Translations under genes and position numbers: made by a program | Assembly: GCF_003063435.1 (NCBI RefSeq) | Contig: NZ_NESL01000003.1 | Span: forward strand, 310,001 to 374,000 | DNA: 64,000 bases | Reading direction: 5' to 3' | Source of the DNA: Limnohabitans sp. 2KL-1 | Lineage (GTDB): Bacteria; Pseudomonadota; Gammaproteobacteria; Burkholderiales; Burkholderiaceae_C | The notes under the pieces: generated by a model | Seen by the model: the letters and a program-made list of their open reading frames with translations, nothing else | Databases searched by the model: none | What the model was told of the DNA's origin: nothing | Shown: positions 26,222 through 36,875 of the stretch, piece by piece | Layout of the letters: every line of letters begins with the position of its first letter | How positions within the stretch are numbered: the first letter of the stretch is position 1

Positions 26222-27115
26222 ATGAGATCCAAGTTCCGTCACGTTGCACTCTTTGGCAAGTACCACACCAGCGCCCACGGCGGGGCGCTGGAGAGTTCTC
26301 GCCGTGCTTTGGACGACGTGGCCCAATTTTTGACGCGCCAAGGCTGCGATGTGGTGCTGGACAAAGAAACCGCCTCGCACACCGGCCTCGCGACCTACCC
26401 GGTGCTGGAGATGACCGAGATCGGTCAGCAATGCGATTTGGGTCTGGTGATTGGCGGCGATGGCACCATGCTGGGCATTGGCCGCCAGATGGCACGCTAC
26501 GGCTTGCCTTTGATGGGGATCAACCAGGGGCGGCTAGGGTTCATCACCGACATCCCCCTTCAAAGCTACCAAGATGTGTTGCAGCCCATGCTGCAGGGCA
26601 ACTACCAATCAGAAGACCGCAGCTTGCTGCAGGCGCAGGTCATGCGTGACCAGCGCAGCGTGTTCAGTGCCCTGGCCATGAACGACGTGGTGGTCAACCG
26701 GGGGGGCACCTCGGGCATGGTCGAGCTGCGGGTCGAGGTCGATGGCCGCTTTGTGTCCAATCAACGCGCCGATGGCCTGATCATCGCCACACCCACGGGC
26801 TCTACGGCTTATTCGCTGTCGGTGGGAGGCCCTTTGATGCACCCGGGCATTGGCGGTTGGGTCATGGCACCCATTGCGCCGCACACCTTGTCCAACCGCC
26901 CCATCGTGCTGCCCGAGTCCTGCGAAATCAGCATCGAGATCGTGGCCGGGCGCTACGTCAGCGCCAACTTTGACATGCAATCGCTGGCCGACCTGACGCT
27001 GGGTGACCGGATCGTGGTGCAGCGCTCCGAGCACAAAGTGCGCTTTTTGCACCCCGCAGGCTGGAATTACTTCGACACTTTGCGCAAAAAAATGCACTGG
27101 AATGAGGGCGCTTGA
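26222..27115 (+). CDS. nadK: NAD kinase
   Basis: This enzyme phosphorylates NAD to NADP with ATP. It has 297 residues from the ATG at 26222; a TTG at 26216 would add two residues. The hallmark motif [13 protein letters not shown] is present, as are the NE/D-type loop ([11 protein letters not shown]), [22 protein letters not shown] and the C-terminal strand region. Length fits bacterial NadK. It is the first gene of a tight plus-strand series with recN and rapZ, and is divergent from hrcA, an arrangement I recall from other Burkholderiales. Confidence 0.97.
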   Translation: MRSKFRHVALFGKYHTSAHGGALESSRRALDDVAQFLTRQGCDVVLDKETASHTGLATYPVLEMTEIGQQCDLGLVIGGDGTMLGIGRQMARYGLPLMGINQGRLGFITDIPLQSYQDVLQPMLQGNYQSEDRSLLQAQVMRDQRSVFSALAMNDVVVNRGGTSGMVELRVEVDGRFVSNQRADGLIIATPTGSTAYSLSVGGPLMHPGIGGWVMAPIAPHTLSNRPIVLPESCEISIEIVAGRYVSANFDMQSLADLTLGDRIVVQRSEHKVRFLHPAGWNYFDTLRKKMHWNEGA

Positions 27116-27118
27116 ACC

Positions 27119-28804
27119 GTGTCACTGACGCACATCACCCTGCGCGACTTTGTGATCGTGCACGAACTGGAGCTGGACCTGAGCACGGGCTTCAGCGTGT
27201 TGACCGGAGAAACCGGCGCGGGCAAATCCATTTTGATCGACGCCTTGCAGCTGGCCCTGGGTGCCCGCGCCGAAGCAGGCGTGGTGCGCGAAGGCGCCAG
27301 CCGCTGCGAGGTCTGCGCTGAATTCGAACCCACGCCCGCCATCCAGGCCTGGCTCGAAGAAGCAGGTTTTGAGGCCAGCGCTGACTTGCTGCTGCGCCGC
27401 ACCGTGGACACCGCCGGTAAAAGCCGTGCCTGGGTCAACGGCAGCCCCGCCACAGCCACCCAACTGCGCGAGCTGGGCGAACAGTTGCTGGACATCCACG
27501 GCCAGCACGCCTGGCAAAGCCTGACACGCCCTGACGCGGTGCGTGGCCTGCTCGATGCCTATGCAGGCACCGACACCCGCCCGCTCAAAGCCACCTGGCA
27601 AGCCTGGCGGCAAGCCCAGCAAACGCTGGCCGACGCCCAGCAAGCCCAAAGCACATTGACCAACGAACGCGAGCGGCTGGCCTGGCAAATTGGCGAGCTG
27701 GAAAAGCTCAACCCCCAAGTGGACGAATGGCAGGAGCTGAGCACCCAGCACAGCCGCCTGGCCAACGCGCAGGCACTGATCGACGGGGCTAACCAAAGCA
27801 CTTTGCTCCTCGAAGGCGAAGACGACGGGGGCGCTTTGCGCGAGCTGTCCCGCGCCATCCAGACCCTGCAGTCGCTGGGGCAGTTCGAGCCGGAGTTCCA
27901 AGCCTTGGCCGATGTTCTGGTCTCGGCCCAGGCCCAGGTCGAAGACGTGGCCCACAGCCTGCACGCTTACCTGCGCAAAACCGATCTGGATCCGGCGCAA
28001 CTGGCCGGACTGGACGAGCGCATGGGCCTGTGGCTGTCGCTGTCACGTCGCTACAAAAAAACCCCCGATGAACTGCCGCTGAGCTTGCAAACCTGGCGTC
28101 AGGAATTGGCGCAACTCGATGCCGCCGCCGACCTCGATAGCCTGCAAAAAGCCGAACAGGCGGCCCACAAAGCCTGCTTGCAAGCGGCCAAAGCCGTTTC
28201 GCAGCAGCGCCAAAAAGCCGCCAAACCGCTGGCCCAAGCGGTCAGCAGCGCCATGCAGCAACTGGGCATGCAAGGCGGCCGCTTTGAGGTGCAATTGCAA
28301 ACCCTGGACACGCCCGCGCAACACGGCCTGGAAGAAGTCAGCTTTTTGGTGGCCGGGCACGAGGGCAGCACGCCTCGGCCCGTAGGCAAAGTGGCCTCGG
28401 GTGGCGAGCTCTCGCGCATTGCACTGGCCATTGCGGTCACCACCAGCGAACTCGGGGAAGCCGGCACCTTGATCTTTGACGAGGTGGACTCGGGCGTGGG
28501 CGGTGCCGTGGCCGAAACCGTGGGGCGACTCATGAAACAGCTGGGCCAACACCGGCAGGTGCTGGCCGTGACCCACCTGCCCCAAGTGGCCGCCTGTGCA
28601 GACCACCACCTGCTGGTCAGCAAAGCCGCCGTCAAGGGCCAAGTCAGCAGCCAGGTACGCGTTGTGTCCGGCGAACAGCGCGTGAACGAAATCGCTCGCA
28701 TGCTGGGCGGTGAAAAACTCTCGGCCACCACCTTGGCGCACGCCAGGGAAATGCTGGGGGGTACACCCTTGAAACCCCAAGGCCGCAAAGCCATGCAAAG
28801 CTGA
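27119..28804 (+). CDS. recN: DNA repair protein RecN
   Basis: This 561-residue SMC-like ATPase for double-strand break repair opens with a GTG start (27119), 3 bp after the nadK stop. The N-terminus is [20 protein letters not shown] with Walker [10 protein letters not shown]. The middle is a coiled coil rich in Ala and Gln (about residues 150-360). The C-terminus has the ABC signature [16 protein letters not shown], Walker [13 protein letters not shown] and [14 protein letters not shown]. Length and order are normal. Confidence 0.97.
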   Translation: MSLTHITLRDFVIVHELELDLSTGFSVLTGETGAGKSILIDALQLALGARAEAGVVREGASRCEVCAEFEPTPAIQAWLEEAGFEASADLLLRRTVDTAGKSRAWVNGSPATATQLRELGEQLLDIHGQHAWQSLTRPDAVRGLLDAYAGTDTRPLKATWQAWRQAQQTLADAQQAQSTLTNERERLAWQIGELEKLNPQVDEWQELSTQHSRLANAQALIDGANQSTLLLEGEDDGGALRELSRAIQTLQSLGQFEPEFQALADVLVSAQAQVEDVAHSLHAYLRKTDLDPAQLAGLDERMGLWLSLSRRYKKTPDELPLSLQTWRQELAQLDAAADLDSLQKAEQAAHKACLQAAKAVSQQRQKAAKPLAQAVSSAMQQLGMQGGRFEVQLQTLDTPAQHGLEEVSFLVAGHEGSTPRPVGKVASGGELSRIALAIAVTTSELGEAGTLIFDEVDSGVGGAVAETVGRLMKQLGQHRQVLAVTHLPQVAACADHHLLVSKAAVKGQVSSQVRVVSGEQRVNEIARMLGGEKLSATTLAHAREMLGGTPLKPQGRKAMQS

Positions 28805-28806
28805 GC

Positions 28807-29667
28807 ATGGACATCATCCTGATCACCGGCATGTCCGGCTCTGGCAAATCGGTGGCGTTGCACGCCTTGGAGGATGCAGGTTATTACTGTGTGGACAACC
28901 TGCCACCCGAGTTGCTGATCCCCTTTGTCAAGCTTGAAGAGCAACAAAAAGAACAACGCCTGGCGATTGCCATTGACGTGCGCAGCGCCAATTCATTGCA
29001 CCTGATGCCTGAGCAGATGGCCTTGCTCGGCAACATGGGCATGTCCGTGAAATCGGTTTTTCTGGATGCCAGCTCGGAGACCTTGCAACGCCGTTATTCG
29101 GAAACGCGGCGCAAGCATCCCTTGTCGGGTGGCAGCAAACCGCAAAGCGACAAGGCCCTTTTTGAAACCATCGAGTTCGAGCGAGAACTTCTGGCGGATT
29201 TGCGCGAAAGCGCTCACGTCATCGACACCAGTTTGCTGCGCTCGGCTCAGTTGCAAACCTACATCAAAAGCCTGGTCAACGCGCCTTTGGCGCAGCAGCT
29301 CACCCTGGTTTTCGAATCGTTTGCCTTCAAACGGGGCATCCCCACCGATGCAGACTATGTCTTTGACGTGCGCATGCTGCCCAACCCGCATTACGAAAGC
29401 GCCCTGAGACCGCTCACCGGACGCGACGAACCCGTGCAAGCCTACCTGCGCCAGTCCGAAGAATTTGTGCAGATGCAATTGCAAATCGAGGGGTTTTTGA
29501 AGCACTGGATTCAGGCCATCGAGCGCGACCACCGCAGCTATGTCACGGTGGCCATCGGCTGCACAGGAGGCCAACACCGCTCCGTGTTCATGGTGGAGCA
29601 ACTGGCGCAAAACTTCAGTACGCGCTGGCTGACGCTCAAACGGCATCGGGAACTGGACGCCGTCTGA
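28807..29667 (+). CDS. rapZ: RNase adapter protein RapZ
   Basis: This 286-residue RapZ (YvcJ) family nucleotide-binding protein is known in enterobacteria to deliver the GlmZ small RNA to RNase E. It has Walker [50 protein letters not shown], the linker [23 protein letters not shown] and the C-terminal [14 protein letters not shown] signature. It begins 2 bp after recN, so it is probably co-transcribed with it. In betaproteobacteria rapZ often sits near hprK/ptsN instead; that partner is not here. Confidence 0.96.
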   Translation: MDIILITGMSGSGKSVALHALEDAGYYCVDNLPPELLIPFVKLEEQQKEQRLAIAIDVRSANSLHLMPEQMALLGNMGMSVKSVFLDASSETLQRRYSETRRKHPLSGGSKPQSDKALFETIEFERELLADLRESAHVIDTSLLRSAQLQTYIKSLVNAPLAQQLTLVFESFAFKRGIPTDADYVFDVRMLPNPHYESALRPLTGRDEPVQAYLRQSEEFVQMQLQIEGFLKHWIQAIERDHRSYVTVAIGCTGGQHRSVFMVEQLAQNFSTRWLTLKRHRELDAV

Positions 29668-29787
29668 GCGCTGTTTCATGGGACGCACACGACGGGCATC
29701 GGTCGGTGCCAACAAGCTGGAACCCGGATCTTCGCCAGGGGTGACACATGCCCATCAGGTGTGGGCATCCCGTCACCGCATCACGTC

Positions 29788-29808
29788 ATCCCGCACAGGA
29801 TGCGGGAT
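29788..29808. repeat. Small palindromic hairpin between rapZ and mutY
   Basis: An 8-bp perfect stem atcccgca/tgcgggat with a 5-nt loop lies between the convergent genes rapZ and mutY. A second shorter hairpin (cccat...gtggg) lies just before it at about 29751-29766. The sequence resembles dispersed extragenic palindromes of proteobacteria and may also end transcription in both directions, though no T run follows. Confidence 0.5.
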
Positions 29809-29817
29809 CCGTGTCTT

Positions 29818-30861
29818 TCACGCGTTAGCCAACAAAACCCGTATCGGTGCGGGCAAGCCCAGGCCAGACCACGCGTGCGCATCCACCCACTGACCAACGC
29901 AAGTTGGCCCATGTGCAGCGCTGCCCGTCATCCGCACTGGGTGTAAATGCAAGTCGCGGTGCGTCAGCACATGTTTCCAGGGTTCAATGTAGTGCGGGTC
30001 CTGCCCCTGCACCCAAGCGGCCCGCAAATCCGCTTCGGATTCGAACACCGGCAAGCTGTACAAACCCGCCCAGATGCCTGTGTCGGGCCGTTTTTGCAGC
30101 CACACCTGCCCTTGCGCATTGACCGCCCACAGCAGCCACAGCGTGGCGCTGCTGCGCTTGAGCTTGCGGGTTTTGACGGGGTAGGCCAAGGGATCACCCT
30201 GCGCTTTGGCCTTGCACGCAGCACTCACGGGACAGGCCTCACACTGCGCTTTGCGCGGCAAACAAACCGTGGCCCCCAGATCCATCAGCGCTTGGGTGTA
30301 GCGCGGCATGTCAGCGGCCTGCGCGGGCAAAAGGTCCTGCGCCAACGCCCACAAAGCCTTTTCGTTTTTGGCCACTGCCAAATCCGCACCATAGCCCAGC
30401 ACACGGGTCAGCACGCGCTTGACATTGCCGTCCAGAATCGCGGCACGCTCCAGAAAGCAAAACGCGGCAATCGCAGCAGCCGTCGATCGGCCAATGCCAG
30501 GCAAGGTTTGCAAGTCTTCGGCGCGACGTGGAAAGGCCCCACCAAAGCGCGCCATCACCTCTTGCGCGCATTTGTGCAAATTGCGGGCGCGGCTGTAATA
30601 GCCCAGGCCGCTCCACAAGCCTAAAACCTTGTCTTGAGGTGCCGCCGCCAGGGCGGCCACATCCGGGAAACACGCCAAAAACCGCGGAAAGTAATCGAGC
30701 ACCGTCGTCACCTGCGTTTGCTGCAACATGATTTCGGACAACCAGACACGGTACGGGTCCTGGGTGTTTTGCCAGGGCAGGCTCTGGCGGCCGTGCTGGC
30801 GCTGCCAGTTCACCATGTGGCGGGCAAAACCATCGGGCAATGGGGTCAGGGTTTCTGGCAT
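29818..30861 (-). CDS. mutY: A/G-specific adenine glycosylase MutY
   Basis: This 347-residue enzyme removes adenine mispaired with 8-oxoguanine. I chose the ATG at 30861 ([17 protein letters not shown]); a longer frame to 30930 runs well into mutM. The helix-hairpin-helix glycosylase core is clear ([66 protein letters not shown] with catalytic Asp in [10 protein letters not shown]). The 4Fe-4S cluster cysteines follow as C-x6-C-x2-C-x5-C in [19 protein letters not shown]-terminal NUDIX-like domain recognises 8-oxoG. It overlaps the end of mutM by 16 bp, pairing two enzymes of the same oxidised-guanine repair pathway. Confidence 0.96.
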   Translation of the reverse strand: MPETLTPLPDGFARHMVNWQRQHGRQSLPWQNTQDPYRVWLSEIMLQQTQVTTVLDYFPRFLACFPDVAALAAAPQDKVLGLWSGLGYYSRARNLHKCAQEVMARFGGAFPRRAEDLQTLPGIGRSTAAAIAAFCFLERAAILDGNVKRVLTRVLGYGADLAVAKNEKALWALAQDLLPAQAADMPRYTQALMDLGATVCLPRKAQCEACPVSAACKAKAQGDPLAYPVKTRKLKRSSATLWLLWAVNAQGQVWLQKRPDTGIWAGLYSLPVFESEADLRAAWVQGQDPHYIEPWKHVLTHRDLHLHPVRMTGSAAHGPTCVGQWVDAHAWSGLGLPAPIRVLLANA

Positions 30862-31661
30862 ACAGGGCAATAAAAAGTGGTGCGCTGGCCTTGCAGCATG
30901 GACTTGATCGGCGTCCCACAGACTCGACAAGGCTCGCCTGCACGGCCGTACACCGAGGCCTCCAATTGAAAGTAGCCTGTGCGGCCCTCGGCGCTCACAA
31001 AATCCTTGAGCGAGCTGCCGCCTTGCGCCACCGCTCGGGTCAGCACCTGCACGATGGCAGCATGCAAGCGGGCCACGCGTGGCCGGGACAAACGCGCAGC
31101 TGGGGTGGTCGGGCGAATGCCCGCCATGAACAAGGTTTCCGAAGCGTAAATGTTGCCCACACCCACCACCACTTCTCCAGTCAGCAGAACCTGCTTGATG
31201 GCGGACTGGCGTTTTTTCAGCGCCTGGCCAAAGGCCGCCACCTCAAACTGGCCATTCAAAGGCTCCACGCCCAGCCGCCCCAACAGCTTTTGCGCTGGCA
31301 CAGAATCCTCTGACGGGGCCCAAACCACCGCACCGAAACGACGGGGATCATGCAGGCGCAACACGCCGAGGTCGGTCACCAGGTCCATGTGGTCATGCGG
31401 CCCGGCTTCGGGCTGTGTGGGTGCAAAGTTCAGGCTACCCGACATGCCCAAATGCAACAGCAGCAGGCCTGGGTCCAAGTCCAGCAACAGGTATTTGCCC
31501 CGCCGGCGCACACCCAGGATTTGTCGCCCCACCAAGCTGGAAGCAGGCACGCCCAAGGGCCAGCGCAATGGTTTGCCCATGTGCAGGGCCAGGATGCGGG
31601 CCGAAGCAATACGGTCGGCAAAACTGCGGCGGGTGACTTCAACTTCGGGGAGTTCGGGCAT
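30846..31661 (-). CDS. mutM: Formamidopyrimidine-DNA glycosylase MutM (Fpg)
   Basis: This 271-residue bifunctional glycosylase/AP lyase removes 8-oxoguanine from DNA. The N-terminal catalytic proline and Glu are present in [12 protein letters not shown], followed by the conserved Lys in [11 protein letters not shown], the [12 protein letters not shown] helix-two-turn-helix and the C-terminal zinc finger [24 protein letters not shown] (four cysteines). The stop overlaps the mutY start, so the two are transcribed together. Its divergent neighbour is the TPR-protein gene, 70 bp away. Confidence 0.97.
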   Translation of the reverse strand: MPELPEVEVTRRSFADRIASARILALHMGKPLRWPLGVPASSLVGRQILGVRRRGKYLLLDLDPGLLLLHLGMSGSLNFAPTQPEAGPHDHMDLVTDLGVLRLHDPRRFGAVVWAPSEDSVPAQKLLGRLGVEPLNGQFEVAAFGQALKKRQSAIKQVLLTGEVVVGVGNIYASETLFMAGIRPTTPAARLSRPRVARLHAAIVQVLTRAVAQGGSSLKDFVSAEGRTGYFQLEASVYGRAGEPCRVCGTPIKSMLQGQRTTFYCPVCQKP

Positions 31662-31731
31662 AGGCTGTAGGGTGAAAAAGGGCTTGACCCGCCGTGCTCA
31701 CGCCAGCGGGTGGCTGGATTATGATGAAGCC

Positions 31732-33477
31732 ATGAAATTCTGGTTTCGACTTGCCGTTATCTCCTCTTGCGTTTGGAGCGCTTGGGCGCAACCGGCCACC
31801 CCCTCCATCCCCACAGCCCCCCCATCACCGCCGCCCCCTCCTGCTCAAAAGTCGGCGCTGGATGCAGCACTGTTTTATCAGTTGCTGGTGGGCGAGTTGA
31901 ACGTCCGAAGCGGCTCGCCGGGCAGTGGTTTTTCCATCATCCTGGACGCCGCACGCAAAACCAAAGACCCGATGCTTTTCCAGCGGGCCGTGGATCTGGC
32001 TTTGCAATCGCGCTCAGGCGAAGCGGCACTGCAGGCCGCACAAGACTGGAAAAAAAGCATCCCTCAAGCCACCGAAGCCAACCGATACGCGCTGCAAATT
32101 TTGCTGGCCTTGAACCGGGTAGATTCAGCCGGTCAAGCGCTGACGGTCTCCATCCAGGAGTTACCCGTCACCGAACAAAACGCGGCGATAGCATCGGTGC
32201 CCCGCGTATTTTCCAGGGTCATGGACAAAATACTGGCGGCCGACACCGTCGAAAAAGCCTTGGCTTTCGCTTTGAAACAACCCAAGACCGCTGCCACAGC
32301 CTGGACCACGATCGGCCGCATGCGACGCGAAGCCGGACAATTGGCTCTGGCTGTAGAAGCCGTGCGCCAAGGGCATACAGCCGACCCCATGTCGCAAGGT
32401 CCATTGATTTTGGCACTGAGCATTGCAGGGGATGCGCCTGCTGAGATCCACCCTTTACTGAAGCAAGCCATGGATGGCCGCGTGCCGCCGGAATTGCGAC
32501 TGGCCTATGCCCGTCACCTGATCAGTCTGCCCCAACCGGTTGAAGCCTTGCGCCAGCTCACGCGCTTGAACACAGAACATCCTGGATTCGCTGACGGCTG
32601 GCTGGTGCATGGCTTGCTGCTTCAAGATGCAAGCAAGATCGCAGAGGCCGAACAGCACTTGCAACGGTACATCAACTTGGTCAAGGCATCACAGGACAAG
32701 GATCAGCAAAACGGCTTGTCAGAGGCCTTCATGGCTCTGGCCCAAATGGCACAGCGTCAAGGCCAACTGGCTCAAGCCGAACAATGGTTGGCCCAAGTCC
32801 CGGCCGACGCAGATCCCATCAAACTGGCCAGTCGCCAGGCCGATTTGCTCACCCAGCAAGGGCGTATGGAAGAGGCTCGCCTGGTCCTGTCGCAAATCAA
32901 GACCGCCACACCCGCTCAGGCTGCACGCAAAACCCTGCTGCAGTCGCTGTGGCTGCGCGAGAACAAGCGCATGGACGAAGCTTATGCTTTGGTCCGGCAA
33001 ACCCTGAACAGTCAGCCCGAAAACAACGATTTGATTTCAGAACTGGCGATGGTGAGTGAAAAGCTCAAGCGTTTTGATGAGATGGAAAGCCTGCTGCGCG
33101 ATCTCATGCAACGCAAGCCGCAAGACCCCCAGGCCTTCAATGCCCTCGGCTATTCACTGGCCGACCGCAACACCCGCCTCGACGAAGCCCGTGAACTGAT
33201 CACACAAGCCCTGAAACTGGCACCAGACGATGCCTACATCCAGGACAGTCTGGGGTGGGTTGCATTTCGTCAAGGCCGATACACCGAAGCCCGGAAAACG
33301 CTTGAGGCGGCCTTCACAGCCCGGCCCGATGCCGAAATCGCAGCACACTTGGGTGAAGTCCTTTGGGTGATGGGCCACCGCGAGGAAGCGGCCACAGTCT
33401 GGCGCGAAGGCTGGTCGCTCAAGCACGACAACGACACCTTGCGCGAAACCCTGCAACGCTTTCAATTCAAGCCATGA
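31732..33477 (+). CDS. Exported tetratricopeptide-repeat protein
   Basis: This 581-residue protein begins MKFWFRLAVISSCVWSAWA, a signal peptide ending before QPATP, followed by a short proline-rich linker and many TPR units (for example HPGFADGWLVHGLLLQDASKIAEAEQHLQRYI and DPQAFNALGYSLADRNTRLDEARELITQALKLAPDDAYIQDSLGWVAFRQGRYTEARKTLEAAF). In betaproteobacteria such a protein commonly stands before lolB, and it probably scaffolds an envelope process. The open frame extends upstream to 31150, but that part is antisense to mutM and was excluded. The stop overlaps the lolB start. Confidence 0.88.
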   Translation: MKFWFRLAVISSCVWSAWAQPATPSIPTAPPSPPPPPAQKSALDAALFYQLLVGELNVRSGSPGSGFSIILDAARKTKDPMLFQRAVDLALQSRSGEAALQAAQDWKKSIPQATEANRYALQILLALNRVDSAGQALTVSIQELPVTEQNAAIASVPRVFSRVMDKILAADTVEKALAFALKQPKTAATAWTTIGRMRREAGQLALAVEAVRQGHTADPMSQGPLILALSIAGDAPAEIHPLLKQAMDGRVPPELRLAYARHLISLPQPVEALRQLTRLNTEHPGFADGWLVHGLLLQDASKIAEAEQHLQRYINLVKASQDKDQQNGLSEAFMALAQMAQRQGQLAQAEQWLAQVPADADPIKLASRQADLLTQQGRMEEARLVLSQIKTATPAQAARKTLLQSLWLRENKRMDEAYALVRQTLNSQPENNDLISELAMVSEKLKRFDEMESLLRDLMQRKPQDPQAFNALGYSLADRNTRLDEARELITQALKLAPDDAYIQDSLGWVAFRQGRYTEARKTLEAAFTARPDAEIAAHLGEVLWVMGHREEAATVWREGWSLKHDNDTLRETLQRFQFKP

Positions 33478-34004
33478 TGCCCTGCGTGCGCTGGGTCCGC
33501 ACCCTTTTGAACGCCCGTTCGGGCCCGCCTCGGTTCATCTGGCTGAGCATCGCTGGGGCCCTGTTGGCCGCGGGCTGCGCGACACCCCGGATAAAACCCG
33601 TCGACACCCATGCTTATTGGTCCGGACGCATGGCCATTCAAGTGCTCAAAGATCCGCCCGAATCCCTGAGCGCCAGTTTTGAACTGCAGGGCTCCGCCCA
33701 GAAGGGTGAAATGGTCTTGCTCAGCCCCATCGGCACCACCTTGGCACGTCTGGAATGGACCCCAGAGGGGGCGCGGCTGGTGCAGGGCACGCATCAACTG
33801 GAAAGTTCGAGCTTGCAAAAATTGGGCGCGCACTTGACAGGTACCGAACTGCCCATCACTGCCTTATTCGAGTGGCTCGCCGGCAAAGCCGCCGAAGCAC
33901 CGGGCTGGCAAGTTGACTTGTCAGCACACGCACAGGGGCGTATTGCCGCCGAGCGACGTCTGCCTGCACCAGGCGCGCTTTTGCGCATTGCGCTAGACCG
34001 CTGA
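33474..34004 (+). CDS. lolB: Outer-membrane lipoprotein assembly protein LolB
   Basis: LolB receives lipoproteins from LolA and inserts them in the outer membrane. It has 176 residues starting at the ATG (33474) that overlaps the TPR gene stop. The lipobox LLAAGC gives the acylated Cys at residue 35, though the n-region is unusually long and Arg-rich. The LolB fold features are WSGRMAIQVL, SASFELQGSAQKGEMVLLSPIGTTLARLEW and the later FEWLAGK. Position between the TPR gene and ispE is the usual betaproteobacterial context and supports the call more than sequence similarity alone. Confidence 0.85.
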   Translation: MMPCVRWVRTLLNARSGPPRFIWLSIAGALLAAGCATPRIKPVDTHAYWSGRMAIQVLKDPPESLSASFELQGSAQKGEMVLLSPIGTTLARLEWTPEGARLVQGTHQLESSSLQKLGAHLTGTELPITALFEWLAGKAAEAPGWQVDLSAHAQGRIAAERRLPAPGALLRIALDR

Positions 34005-34053
34005 ATCTCATCCGCGTGCCTCCAAGCATGTCATGGATGGTGATAATCCCTTC

Positions 34054-34899
34054 ATGAAATCGCTGCACGATGTGCCCGCTCCGGCCAAACTGAACTTGTT
34101 TTTGCACATCACGGGCCGCCGCCCCGATGGTTACCATTTGCTGCAATCGGTCTTCATGCTGATCGATTGGTGTGACACGCTGCATTTTGAGAAGCGGCCT
34201 GGTGGCACCATCAGCCGCGAGGATCTGACCGTCACTTTGCCTGCGCAAGACCTGATCACTCGGGCCGCCCAACTGCTGCAGACCCACACCGGATGCACCG
34301 AGGGTGTACACATTGCGGTGGAAAAACAAATTCCGGCCCAAGCGGGCATGGGCGGCGGGTCATCTGATGCGGCCACCTGCCTGCTGGCGCTCAATCGGTT
34401 ATGGAACCTGAATTTGAGCCTCTCCACACTCGAAAAACTGGGTCTTCAATTGGGCGCCGACGTGCCGTTTTTCCTGCGTGGGCGCAACGCTTGGGTGGAA
34501 GGGATTGGCGAAAAAATCACCCCAATCGACCTGCCTGCGGCCCAGTTCTGGGTCATCAAACCACCCCAGGGGGTCGAAACTTCTCAAATTTTTGCGCACC
34601 CCGACCTCAAACGCGACACAAACCCTGCTACAATAGCGGTCTTCGCTGCACAGGCATATGACTTCGGTCACAATGACTTGCAACCCGTTGCTCAGGCTCT
34701 TTGCCCTGAAGTTTCGCAAGCGCTCCAAGTGTTGGCAAACGCAGGATTAAAAGCCAAGATGACAGGTTCCGGCAGTGCTGTGTTCGCTCACAGCACAGAC
34801 AGTGCCAAAAAAATGACGGTCCCTGACCAATTTTTGGCACGGCTTTGCAGCAATTTGGAAGTCCACCCTTTAACAGGTTGGGCATCCAGCGATAGTTGA
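34054..34899 (+). CDS. ispE: 4-diphosphocytidyl-2-C-methyl-D-erythritol kinase
   Basis: This GHMP kinase of the non-mevalonate isoprenoid pathway has 281 residues from the ATG at 34054 (MKSLHDVPAPAKLNLFLHI); an ATG at 34033 would add seven residues. PAKLNLFL and GRRPDGYHLLQSVF mark the substrate site, PAQAGMGGGSSDAATCLLALN is the ATP-binding GHMP loop, and KMTGSGSAVFA is the third GHMP motif. A tRNA-Gln gene and prs follow directly. Confidence 0.96.
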   Translation: MKSLHDVPAPAKLNLFLHITGRRPDGYHLLQSVFMLIDWCDTLHFEKRPGGTISREDLTVTLPAQDLITRAAQLLQTHTGCTEGVHIAVEKQIPAQAGMGGGSSDAATCLLALNRLWNLNLSLSTLEKLGLQLGADVPFFLRGRNAWVEGIGEKITPIDLPAAQFWVIKPPQGVETSQIFAHPDLKRDTNPATIAVFAAQAYDFGHNDLQPVAQALCPEVSQALQVLANAGLKAKMTGSGSAVFAHSTDSAKKMTVPDQFLARLCSNLEVHPLTGWASSDS

Positions 34900-34933
34900 T
34901 CGGTTGATCGCTGTTTCAGCGAGCAACCCGTGT

Positions 34934-35010
34934 AGGGGAGTCGCCAAGTTGGTTAAGGCACCGGATTTTGATTCCGGCATGCAAAGGTTCGAATCCTTTC
35001 TCCCCTGCCA
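34934..35010 (+). tRNA. tRNA-Gln (anticodon TTG)
   Basis: This 77-nt tRNA has a perfect acceptor stem aggggag/ctcccct, D arm cgcc..ggttaagg, anticodon arm ccgga-ttTTGat-tccgg, T arm aaagg-ttcgaat-cctt and an encoded CCA. It sits between ispE and prs, as in many betaproteobacteria. Confidence 0.97.
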
Positions 35011-35052
35011 AATACGTTCAATCGTACAGGCCCATTTTTTCTGATCGCTGGA

Positions 35053-36030
35053 ATGCACATGCAGCCTGCTTCAAATACCCCCGAATTCATGCTCTTCACC
35101 GGCAACGCCAATCCTATTTTGGCTGCCGAGATTGCGAAACACTTGGGTACCCAATTGGGTGCTGTTGACGTAGGCCGGTTTTCTGATGGTGAAGTCACCG
35201 TCGAGCTGAAGCAAAACGTCAGGGCCCGTGAAGTGTTTGTGGTTCAGTCCACATGCGCACCCACCAATGAAAACCTGATGGAATTGCTGATCATGGTGGA
35301 CGCCCTCAAGCGCGCCTCTGCCGAACGCATCAGTGCCGTCATTCCTTATTTTGGCTATGCCCGCCAGGACCGCCGTCCTCGCTCGACCCGCGTGCCCATC
35401 TCGGCCAAGGTGGTTGCCAACATGTTGCAAGCCGTGGGCGTTGACCGCGTGTTGACCATGGATCTGCATGCCGACCAGATTCAAGGCTTCTTTGATATTC
35501 CTGTTGACAACATTTACGCCTCCCCCGTTTTGCTGGGTGATCTGCGCCAGAAAAATTACGAAGACCTGATCGTGGTGTCGCCCGATGTAGGCGGTGTGGT
35601 GCGTGCTCGCGCCCTGGCCAAACAACTCGGTTGCGATCTGGCCATCATTGACAAGCGCCGCCCCAAGGCCAACGTGAGCGAAGTCATGCACGTCATTGGA
35701 GAAATCGACGGTCGCAACTGCGTGATCATGGACGACATGATCGACACTGCAGGCACCTTGGTCAAAGCGGCCGAAGTGCTCAAAGAACGCGGTGCCAAAA
35801 AAGTTTACGCCTATTGCACCCACCCGATTTTTTCGGGTCCTGCCATCGACCGCATCTCCAAGGGTGAAGCCCTGGACGAAGTGGTCGTGACCAACACCAT
35901 TCCGCTGTCGGTCCAAGCCGCAGCATGTTCCAAAATTCGTCAACTCTCCGTGGCTCCTTTGATCGCAGAAACGATCCATCGGATTGCCCGTGGTGAGTCG
36001 GTGATGAGCCTGTTTTCGGATCAAGCCTGA
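35053..36030 (+). CDS. prs: Ribose-phosphate pyrophosphokinase
   Basis: This enzyme makes PRPP from ribose 5-phosphate and ATP for nucleotide, His and Trp synthesis. It has 325 residues; an alternative ATG lies two codons downstream (35059). Motifs: [18 protein letters not shown] near the N-terminus, the flexible catalytic loop [18 protein letters not shown], the signature [15 protein letters not shown] and the PRPP-binding loop [20 protein letters not shown] strong terminator follows. Confidence 0.98.
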   Translation: MHMQPASNTPEFMLFTGNANPILAAEIAKHLGTQLGAVDVGRFSDGEVTVELKQNVRAREVFVVQSTCAPTNENLMELLIMVDALKRASAERISAVIPYFGYARQDRRPRSTRVPISAKVVANMLQAVGVDRVLTMDLHADQIQGFFDIPVDNIYASPVLLGDLRQKNYEDLIVVSPDVGGVVRARALAKQLGCDLAIIDKRRPKANVSEVMHVIGEIDGRNCVIMDDMIDTAGTLVKAAEVLKERGAKKVYAYCTHPIFSGPAIDRISKGEALDEVVVTNTIPLSVQAAACSKIRQLSVAPLIAETIHRIARGESVMSLFSDQA

Positions 36031-36050
36031 TCCGGCAACGGCCACAAGCG

Positions 36051-36082
36051 GCCTGCCGTCCTGATGGATCGGCAGGCTTTTT
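36051..36082 (+). terminator. Rho-independent terminator after prs
   Basis: The stem gcctgccg/cggcaggc (36051-36058 with 36070-36077) is followed directly by a T run. Confidence 0.9.
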
Positions 36083-36129
36083 CAAGTCAGGGCTGCACTG
36101 GTCGCGGTGAGTCCTAGAAGGAGTTATGT

Positions 36130-36756
36130 ATGAAATTCGTCGCTTTTGAGCGCGCTAAGCAGGGTACGGGTGCGAGCCGCCGTCTCCGCAATTCCGGTCG
36201 CACACCTGGCATCGTTTACGGTTCCACATCGGCCCCCCAACTGATCGAGCTGGACCACAACGCTTTGTGGCACGCCCTGAAAAAAGAAGCTTTCCACGCC
36301 ACCATCCTGGACATGGAATTCAACGGTCAGTCCAGCAAAGTCTTGCTGCGTGACTACCAGATGCACCCCTACAAGCAGTTGGTGCAACACATCGACTTCC
36401 AGCGCGTTGATGCCAACACCACTTTGCACATGAAGGTGCCATTGCACTTCAGCGGTGAAGAAGAGTCCGAAGCCGTCAAGACCGACAAGTGCACCGTCAC
36501 TCACGTCGTGACTGAACTCGAATTGGCTTGCCTGCCCGCCAACCTGCCCGAATTCATCGCGGTGGACCTGAAGGGCCTGACCATGGGTAAATCGCTGCAC
36601 CTGAACGACATCACCTTGCCCGCTGGCTGCAAAGCCATCACCCACGGCAAGAAAAACCCGGTCCTCGTGTCCGTGGTGGCACCTGTCGAAGAAGTCGTCG
36701 CTGCTCCTGTGGCCGCTGCACCTGCAGACGCCAAAAAGGGCAAAGGCAAGAAGTAA
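36130..36756 (+). CDS. rplY: Ribosomal protein bL25 (Ctc form)
   Basis: This 5S rRNA-binding ribosomal protein has 208 residues, the long Ctc type with an extra C-terminal domain. The N-terminal L25 domain reads [30 protein letters not shown], with [20 protein letters not shown] at its end. The beta-rich second domain follows ([22 protein letters not shown]), with a low-complexity Ala/Lys tail ending KKGKGKK. A clear Shine-Dalgarno (aaggag, 36118-36123) precedes the ATG. It sits between prs and pth, the normal order. Confidence 0.97.
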   Translation: MKFVAFERAKQGTGASRRLRNSGRTPGIVYGSTSAPQLIELDHNALWHALKKEAFHATILDMEFNGQSSKVLLRDYQMHPYKQLVQHIDFQRVDANTTLHMKVPLHFSGEEESEAVKTDKCTVTHVVTELELACLPANLPEFIAVDLKGLTMGKSLHLNDITLPAGCKAITHGKKNPVLVSVVAPVEEVVAAPVAAAPADAKKGKGKK

Positions 36757-36791
36757 TCTTCTGGCTGGGGGCTTGCAAAGCCCCGCTCTTG

Positions 36792-36815
36792 AAGGCCCGC
36801 GCAAGCGGGCCTTTT
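36792..36815 (+). terminator. Rho-independent terminator after rplY
   Basis: The stem aaggcccgc/gcgggcctt with a gcaa loop ends in a short T run. A weaker hairpin (ggggctt/aagcccc type) lies just before it. Confidence 0.8.
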
Positions 36816-36875
36816 GCTTTGGGGAAACCCTGCTCACGCTCGCGAGGCACCCTGCGCCAAGGATAATCACGCACC

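Noticed and set aside
31150..31731. Long N-terminal extension of the TPR protein
   Set aside because: It lies antisense to mutM, and the ATG at 31732 starts a clean signal peptide.
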